From Halictus rubicundus (taxonomy: Eukaryota; Arthropoda; Insecta; Hymenoptera; Halictidae), in contig NW_027488564.1 in NCBI RefSeq assembly GCF_050948215.1, forward strand, positions 434,001-498,000: DNA of 64,000 bases, written 5' to 3'. The notes beneath the pieces were generated by a model that was not told the origin of the DNA, did not search any database, and was given only the letters and a program-made list of their open reading frames with translations. Made by a program: the position numbers and the translations under genes. Positions 51,700-61,400 of this stretch are shown here, piece by piece. How positions within the stretch are numbered: the first letter of the stretch is position 1; the number at the start of each line of letters is the position of its first letter.

Positions 51700-54600
51700 T
51701 ATATCCTATGCTATCCTCTATCCTATCCTATCTTCTATCCTATCCTATCCTCTATCCTATCAAATCCACTACCCTATTCTCTGTCCAATCCTATCCTCTA
51801 TCCTATCCTATCCTCTATCCTATCTTATCCTCTATCCTATCCTATCCTCTATTCTATCCTATCCTCTATCCTATCCTATCTTCTATCCTCTCCTATCCTC
51901 TATCCTATCCTATCCTCTATCCTATCCTATCCTCTATCGTATCCTATCCTCTATCCTATCCTATCATCTATCCTCTATCCTATCCTATCCTCTATCCTCT
52001 ATCCTATCCTATCCTCTATCCTATCCTATCGTCTATCCTATCCTCTATCCTATCCTATCCTCCATCCTATCCTATCCTCAATCCTATCTTTTCCTGTATC
52101 CTATCCAATCCTGTATCCTATCCTGTCCTCTATCCTATCCTATCCTCTATCCTATCCTATGCTCTATCCTATCCTATCGTCTATCCTATTCTCTATCCTA
52201 TCCTATTCCTCTATCCTATCCTATCCTCTATCCTATCCTATCCTATATCCTATCCTATCCTCTATCCTATCCTATCCTCTATCCTATCCTATCCTCTATC
52301 CTATCCTATCCTCTATCCTATCCTATCCTCTATCCTATCCTATCCTCCATCCTATCCTATCCTCAATCCTATCCTTTCCTGCATCCTATCCAATCCTGTA
52401 TCCTATCCTGTCCTCTATCCTATCCTATCCTCTATCCTATCCTATCCTCCATCCTATCCTATCCTGTATCCTATCCTATCCTTTATCCTATCCTATCCTC
52501 TATCCTATCCTATCCTCTGTCCTATCCTATCCTCTAACCTATCCTATCCTCTATCCTATCCTCTATCCTATCCTATCGTCTATCCTATCCTCTATCCTAT
52601 CCTATCCTATATCCTATCCTATCCTCTATCCTATCCTATCCTCTATCCTATCCTATCCTCTATCCTATCCTATCCTCTATCCTATCCTATCCTCTATCCT
52701 ATCCTATCCTCTATCCTATCCTATCCTCTATCCTATGCTATCCTCTATCCTATCCTATCCTGTATCCTATCCAATCCTCTATCCTATCCTCTATCCTATC
52801 CTATCCTCTATCCTATCCTATCCTCCATCCTATCCTATCCTGTATCCTATCCTATCCTCTATCCTATCCTATCCTCTATCCTATCCTGTCCTCTATCCTA
52901 TCCTATCCTATATCCTATGCTATCCTCTATCCTATCCTATCCTCTATCCTATCCTATCCTCCATCCTATCCTATCCTCAATCCTATCCTTTCCTGCATCC
53001 AATCCAATCCTGTATCCTATCCTGTCCTCTATCCTATCCTATCCTCTATCCTATCCTATCCTCCATCCTATCCTATCCTCCATCCTATCCTATCCTCAAT
53101 CCTATCCTTTCCTGTATCCTATCCTGTCCTCTATCCTATCCTATCCTCTATCCTATCCTATCCTCTATCCTATCCTATCCTCTATCCTATCCTATCTTCT
53201 ATCCTATCCTATCCTCTATCCTATCAAATCCCCTATCCTATCCTCTATCCTCTATCCTATCCTATCATCTATCCTCTATCCTATCCAATCCTCTATCCTA
53301 TCCTATCGTCTATCCTATGCTGTATCCTATCCTATCCTCTATCCTATCCTATCCTCCATCCTATCCTATCCTCTATCCTATCCTATCCTCTATCCTATCC
53401 TATCCTCTATCCTATGCTATCCTCTATCCTATCCTATCCTGTATCCTATCCAATCCTCTATCCTATCCTCTATCCTATCCTATCCTCTATCCTATCCTAT
53501 CCTCCATCCTATCCTATCCTGTATCCTATCCTATCCTCTATCCTATCCTATCCTCTATCCTATCCTGTCCTCTATCCTATCCTATCCTATATCCTATGCT
53601 ATCCTCTATCCTATCCTATCCTCTATCCTATCCTATCCTCCATCCTATCCTATCCTCAATCCTATCCTTTCCTGCATCCTATCCAATCCTGTATCCTATC
53701 CTGTCCTCTATCCTATCCTATCCTCTATCCTATCCTATCCTCCATCCTATCCTATCCTCCATCCTATCCTATCCTTAATCCTATCCTTTCCTGCATCCTA
53801 TCCAATCCTGTATCCTATCCTGTCCTCTATCCTATCCTATCCTCTATCCTATCCTATCCTCCATCCTATCCTATCCTCCATCCTATCCTATCCTCTATCC
53901 TATCCTATCCTCTATCCTATCCTATCCTCTATCCTATCCTATCCTCTATCCTATCCTATCCTCCATCCTATCCTATCCTCAATCCTATCCTTTCCTGCAT
54001 CCTATCCAATCCTGTATCCTATCCTGTCCTCTATCCTATCCTATCCTCTATCCTATCCTATCCTCCATCCTATCCTATCCTGTATCCTATCCTATCCTTT
54101 ATCCTATCCTATCCTCTATCCTATCCTATCCTCTGTCCTATCCTATCCTCTAACCTATCCTATCCTCTATCCTATCCTCTATCCTATCCTATCGTCTATC
54201 CTATCCTCTATCCTATCCTATCCTATATCCTATCCTATCCTCTATCCTATCCTATCCTCTATCCTATCCTATCCTCTATCCTATCCTATCCTATCCTCTA
54301 TCCTATCCTATCCTCTATCCTATCCTATCCTCTATCCTATCCTATCCTCCATCCTATCCTATCCTCAATCCTATCCTTTCCTGCATCCTATCCAATCCTG
54401 TATCCTATCCTGTCCTCTATCCTATCCTATCCTGTATCCTATCCTATCCTTTATCCTATCCTATCCTCTATCCTATCCTATCCTCTGTCCTATCCTATCC
54501 TCTAACCTATCCTATCCTCTATCCTATCCTCTATCCTATCCTATCGTCTATCCTATCCTCTATCCTATCCTATCCTATATCCTATCCTATCCTCTATCCT

Positions 54601-57600
54601 ATCCTATCCTCTATCCTATCCTATCCTCTATCCTATCCTATCCTATCCTCTATCCTATCCTATGCTCTATCCTATCCTATCGTCTATCCTATCCTCTATA
54701 CTATCCTATTCCTCTTTCCTATCCTATCCTCTATCCTATCCTATCCTATATCCTATCCTATCCTCTATCCTATCCTATCCTCTATCCTATCCTATCCTCT
54801 ATCCTATCCTATCTTTTATCCTACCTTATCATCTATCCTATCAAATCCCCTATCCTATCCTCTATCCTATCCTATCCTCTATCCTATCCTATCGTCCATC
54901 CTATCCTATCCCCAATCCTATCCTTTCCTGTATCCTATCCAATCCTGTATCCTATCCTGTCCTCTATCCTATCCTATCCTCTATTCTATCCTATCCTCTA
55001 TCCTATCCTATCTTCTATCCTCTCCTATCCTCTATCCTATCCTATCCCCTATCCTATCCTATCCTCTATCGTATCCTATCCTCTATCCTATCCTATCATC
55101 TATCCTCTATCCTATCCTATCCTCTATCCTCTATCCTATCCTATCCTCTATCCTATCCTATCGTCTATCCTATCCTCTATCCTATCCTATCCTCCATCCT
55201 ATCCTATCCTCAATCCTATCCTTTCCTGTATCCTATCCAATCCTGTATCCTATCCTGTCCTCTATACTATCCTATCCTCTATCCTATCCTATGCTCTATC
55301 CTATCCTATCGTCTATCCTATCCTCTATCCTATCCTATTCCTCTATCCTATCCTATCCTCTATCCTATCCTATCCTATATCCTATCCTATCCTCTATCCT
55401 ATCCTATCCCCTATCCTATCCTATCCTCTATCCTATCCTATCCTCTATCCTATCCTATCCTCTATCCTATCCTATCCTCCATCCTATCCTATCCTCAATC
55501 CTATCCTTTCCTGCATCCTATCCAATCCTGTATCCTATCCTGTCCTCTATCCTATCCTATCCTCTATCCTATCCTATCCTCCATCCTATCCTATCCTGTA
55601 TCCTATCCTATCCTTTATCCTATCCTATCCTCTATCCTATCCTATCCTCTGTCCTATCCTATCCTCTAACCTATCCTATCCTCTATCCTATCCTCTATCC
55701 TATCCTATCGTCTATCCTATCCTCTATCCTATCCTATCCTATATCCTATCCTATCCTCTATCCTATCCTATCTTCTATCCTATCCTATCCTCTATCCTAT
55801 CAAATCCACTACCCTATTCTCTGTCCAATCCTATCCTCTATCCTATCCTATCCTCTATCCTATCTTATCCTCTATCCTATCCTATCCTCTATTCTATCCT
55901 ATCCTCTATCCTATCCTATCTTCTATCCTCTCCTATCCTCTATCCTATCCTATCCTCTATCCTATCCTATCCTCTATCGTATCCTATCCTCTATCCTATC
56001 CTATCATCTATCCTCTATCCTATCCTATCCTCTATCCTCTATCCTATCCTATCCTCTATCCTATCCTATCGTCTATCCTATCCTCTATCCTATCCTATCC
56101 TCCATCCTATCCTATCCTCAATCCTATCTTTTCCTGTATCCTATCCAATCCTGTATCCTATCCTGTCCTCTATCCTATCCTATCCTCTATCCTATCCTAT
56201 GCTCTATCCTATCCTATCGTCTATCCTATTCTCTATCCTATCCTATTCCTCTATCCTATCCTATCCTCTATCCTATCCTATCCTATATCCTATCCTATCC
56301 TCTATCCTATCCTATCCTCTATCCTATCCTATCCTCTATCCTATCCTATCCTCTATCCTATCCTATCCTCTATCCTATCCTATCCTCCATCCTATCCTAT
56401 CCTCAATCCTATCCTTTCCTGCATCCTATCCAATCCTGTATCCTATCCTGTCCTCTATCCTATCCTATCCTCTATCCTATCCTATCCTCCATCCTATCCT
56501 ATCCTGTATCCTATCCTATCCTTTATCCTATCCTATCCTCTATCCTATCCTATCCTCTGTCCTATCCTATCCTCTAACCTATCCTATCCTCTATCCTATC
56601 CTCTATCCTATCCTATCGTCTATCCTATCCTCTATCCTATCCTATCCTATATCCTATCCTATCCTCTATCCTATCCTATCCTCTATCCTATCCTATCCCC
56701 TATCCTATCCTATCCTCTATCCTATCCTATCCTCTATCCTATCCTATCCTCTATCCTATCCTATCCTCTATCCTATGCTATCCTCTATCCTATCCTATCC
56801 TGTATCCTATCCAATCCTCTATCCTATCCTCTATCCTATCCTATCCTCTATCCTATCCTATCCTCCATCCTATCCTATCCTGTATCCTATCCTATCCTCT
56901 ATCCTATCGTATCCTCTATCCTATCCTGTCCTCTATCCTATCCTATCCTATATCCTATGCTATCCTCTATCCTATCCTATCCTCTATCCTATCCTATCCT
57001 CCATCCTATCCTATCCTCAATCCTATCCTTTCCTGCATCCAATCCAATCCTGTATCCTATCCTGTCCTCTATCCTATCCTATCCTCTATCCTATCCTATC
57101 CTCCATCCTATCCTATCCTCCATCCTATCCTATCCTCAATCCTATCCTTTCCTGTATCCTATCCTGTCCTCTATCCTATCCTATCCTCTATCCTATCCTA
57201 TCCTCTATCCTATCCTATCCTCTATCCTATCCTATCTTCTATCCTATCCTATCCTCTATCCTATCAAATCCCCTATCCTATCCTCTATCCTCTATCCTAT
57301 CCTATCATCTATCCTCTATCCTATCCAATCCTCTATCCTATCCTATCGTCTATCCTATGCTGTATCCTATCCTATCCTCTATCCTATCCTATCCTCCATC
57401 CTATCCTATCCTCTATCCTATCCTATCCTCTATCCTATCCTATCCTCTATCCTATGCTATCCTCTATCCTATCCTATCCTGTATCCTATCCAATCCTCTA
57501 TCCTATCCTCTATCCTATCCTATCCTCTATCCTATCCTATCCTCCATCCTATCCTATCCTGTATCCTATCCTATCCTCTATCCTATCCTATCCTCTATCC

Positions 57601-60600
57601 TATCCTGTCCTCTATCCTATCCTATCCTATATCCTATGCTATCCTCTATCCTATCCTATCCTCTATCCTATCCTATCCTCCATCCTATCCTATCCTCAAT
57701 CCTATCCTTTCCTGCATCCTATCCAATCCTGTATCCTATCCTGTCCTCTATCCTATCCTATCCTCTATCCTATCCTATCCTCCATCCTATCCTATCCTCC
57801 ATCCTATCCTATCCTTAATCCTATCCTTTCCTGCATCCTATCCAATCCTGTATCCTATCCTGTCCTCTATCCTATCCTATCCTCTATCCTATCCTATCCT
57901 CCATCCTATCCTATCCTCCATCCTATCCTATCCTCTATCCTATCCTATCCTCTATCCTATCCTATCCTCTATCCTATCCTATCCTCTATCCTATCCTATC
58001 CTCCATCCTATCCTATCCTCAATCCTATCCTTTCCTGCATCCTATCCAATCCTGTATCCTATCCTGTCCTCTATCCTATCCTATCCTCTATCCTATCCTA
58101 TCCTCCATCCTATCCTATCCTGTATCCTATCCTATCCTTTATCCTATCCTATCCTCTATCCTATCCTATCCTCTGTCCTATCCTATCCTCTAACCTATCC
58201 TATCCTCTATCCTATCCTCTATCCTATCCTATCGTCTATCCTATCCTCTATCCTATCCTATCCTATATCCTATCCTATCCTCTATCCTATCCTATCCTCT
58301 ATCCTATCCTATCCTCTATCCTATCCTATCCTATCCTCTATCCTATCCTATCCTCTATCCTCTCCTATCCTCTATCCTATCCTATCCTCCATCCTATCCT
58401 ATCCTCAATCCTATCCTTTCCTGCATCCTATCCAATCCTGTATCCTATCCTGTCCTCTATCCTATCCTATCCTGTATCCTATCCTATCCTTTATCCTATC
58501 CTATCCTCTATCCTATCCTATCCTCTGTCCTATCCTATCCTCTAACCTATCCTATCCTCTATCCTATCCTCTATCCTATCCTATCGTCTATCCTATCCTC
58601 TATCCTATCCTATCCTATATCCTATCCTATCCTCTATCCTATCCTATCCTCTATCCTATCCTATCCTCTATCCTATCCTATCCTATCCTCTATCCTATCC
58701 TATGCTCTATCCTATCCTATCGTCTATCCTATCCTCTATACTATCCTATTCCTCTTTCCTATCCTATCCTCTATCCTATCCTATCCTATATCCTATCCTA
58801 TCCTCTATCCTATCCTATCCTCTATCCTATCCTATCCTCTATCCTATCCTATCTTTTATCCTACCTTATCATCTATCCTATCAAATCCCCTATCCTATCC
58901 TCTATCCTATCCTATCCTCTATCCTATCCTATCGTCCATCCTATCCTATCCCCAATCCTATCCTTTCCTGTATCCTATCCAATCCTGTATCCTATCCTGT
59001 CCTCTATCCTATCCTATCCTCTATTCTATCCTATCCTCTATCCTATCCTATCTTCTATCCTCTCCTATCCTCTATCCTATCCTATCCCCTATCCTATCCT
59101 ATCCTCTATCGTATCCTATCCTCTATCCTATCCTATCATCTATCCTCTATCCTATCCTATCCTCTATCCTCTATCCTATCCTATCCTCTATCCTATCCTA
59201 TCGTCTATCCTATCCTCTATCCTATCCTATCCTCCATCCTATCCTATCCTCAATCCTATCCTTTCCTGTATCCTATCCAATCCTGTATCCTATCCTGTCC
59301 TCTATACTATCCTATCCTCTATCCTATCCTATGCTCTATCCTATCCTATCGTCTATCCTATCCTCTATCCTATCCTATTCCTCTATCCTATCCTATCCTC
59401 TATCCTATCCTATCCTATATCCTATCCTATCCTCTATCCTATCCTATCCCCTATCCTATCCTATCCTCTATCCTATCCTATCCTCTATCCTATCCTATCC
59501 TCTATCCTATCCTATCCTCCATCCTATCCTATCCTCAATCCTATCCTTTCCTGCATCCTATCCAATCCTGTATCCTATCCTGTCCTCTATCCTATCCTAT
59601 CCTCTATCCTATCCTATCCTCCATCCTATCCTATCCTGTATCCTATCCTATCCTTTATCCTATCCTATCCTCTATCCTATCCTATCCTCTGTCCTATCCT
59701 ATCCTCTAACCTATCCTATCCTCTATCCTATCCTCTATCCTATCCTATCGTCTATCCTATCCTCTATCCTATCCTATCCTATATCCTATCCTATCCTCTA
59801 TCCTATCCTATCCTCTATCCTATCCTATCCTCTATCCTATCCTATCCTCTATCCTATCCTATCCTCTATCCTATCCTATCCTCTATCCTATCCTATCCTC
59901 TATCCTATCCTATCCTGTATCCTATCCAATCCTCTATCCTATCCTCTATCCTATCCTATCCTCTATCCTATCCTATCCTCCATCCTATCCTATCCTGTAT
60001 CCTATCCTATCCTCTATCCTATCAAATCCCCTACCCTATTCTCTGTCCAATCCTATCCTCTATCCTATCCAATCCTGTATCCTATCCTGTCCTCTATCCT
60101 ATCCTATCCTATATCCTATGCTATCCTCTATCCTATCCTATCTTCTATCCTATCCTATCCTCTATCCTATCAAATCCACTACCCTATTCTCTGTCCAATC
60201 CTATCCTCTATCCTATCCTATCCTCTATCCTATCTTATCCTCTATCCTATCCTATCCTCTATTCTATCCTATCCTCTATCCTATCCTATCTTCTATCCTC
60301 TCCTATCCTCTATCCTATCCTATCCCCTATCCTATCCTATCCTCTATCGTATCCTATCCTCTATCCTATCCTATCATCTATCCTCTATCCTATCCTATCC
60401 TCTATCCTCTATCCTATCCTATCCTCTATCCTATCCTATCGTCTATCCTATCCTCTATCCTATCCTATCCTCCATCCTATCCTATCCTCAATCCTATCCT
60501 TTCCTGTATCCTATCCAATCCTGTATCCTATCCTGTCCTCTATCCTATCCTATCCTCTATCCTATCCTATGCTCTATCCTATCCTATCGTCTATCCTATC

Positions 60601-61400
60601 CTCTATCCTATCCTATTCCTCTATCCTATCCTATCCTCTATCCTATCCTATCCTATATCCTATCCTATCCTCTATCCTATCCTATCCCCTATCCTATCCT
60701 ATCCTCTATCCTATCCTATCCTCTATCCTATCCTATCCTCTATCCTATCCTATCCTCCATCCTATCCTATCCTCAATCCTATCCTTTCCTGCATCCTAAC
60801 CAATCCTGTATCCTATCCTGTCCTCTATCCTATCCTATCCTCTATCCTATCCTATCCTCCATCCTATCCTATCCTGTATCCTATCCTATCCTTTATCCTA
60901 TCCTATCCTCTATCCTATCCTATCCTCTGTCCTATCCTATCCTCTAACCTATCCTATCCTCTATCCTATCCTCTATCCTATCCTATCGTCTATCCTATCC
61001 TCTATCCTATCCTATCCTATATCCTATCCTATCCTCTATCCTATCCTATCCTCTATCCTATCCTATCCTCTATCCTATCCTATCCTCTACCCTATCCTAT
61101 CCTCTATCCTATCCTATCCTCTATCCTATCCTATCCTCTATCCTATCCTATCCTCTATCCTATCCTATCCTGTATCCTATCCAATCCTCTATCCTATCCT
61201 CTATCCTATCCTATCCTCTATCCTATCCTATCCTCCATCCTATCCTATCCTGTATCCTATCCTATCCTCTATATTATCCTATCCTCTATCCTATCCTATC
61301 CTCTGTCCTATCCTATCCTCTATCCTATCCTATCCTCTATCCTATCCTCTATCCTATCCTCTATCCTATCCTATCGTCTATCCTATCCTCTATCCTATCC
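51700..61400. repeat. Satellite domain C: 4040-bp higher-order repeat in two full copies and a partial third
   Basis: Landmarks at 51761 (CAAATCCACTACCC), 52741, 53414, 54661 and 55291 recur at 55801, 56781, 57454, 58701 and 59331, each exactly 4040 bp on. Domain-specific variants are CCTGCATCC, CCTTTATCC and CTCTGTCC followed by CTCTAACC. A third copy starts near 60171 with offset 4370, so 330 bp more was inserted, and fades near 61300. Differences between copies are few, for example a TCGTATCC near 56909 absent near 52869 and a TCTCCTATCC near 58351 absent near 54311. Confidence 0.88.

Larger units (their letters stand above)
31050..51700. repeat. Satellite domain B
   Basis: The variant set changes near 31 kb. 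TCTTTTATCCTACC, CTATCAAATCCCC followed by CTACCCTATTCTCTGTCC, and CCCCAATCC become frequent, while CTAACC and TATAATATC disappear. With those TAA-bearing variants gone, plus-strand frames stay open for thousands of codons, which is a consequence of variant choice and not coding. The domain contains the 579-, 1404-, 3833-, 3415-, 576- and 1147-bp duplications and the 57-bp triplets. Confidence 0.7.

Noticed and set aside
3032..60947. Very long plus-strand open frames with SYPILYPIL-type repeats, up to more than 4,300 codons
   Set aside because: They follow from a stop-free 17-mer read in any frame. They overlap each other in all three plus frames, start at arbitrary TATGCT variants, and show no frame conservation across indels.
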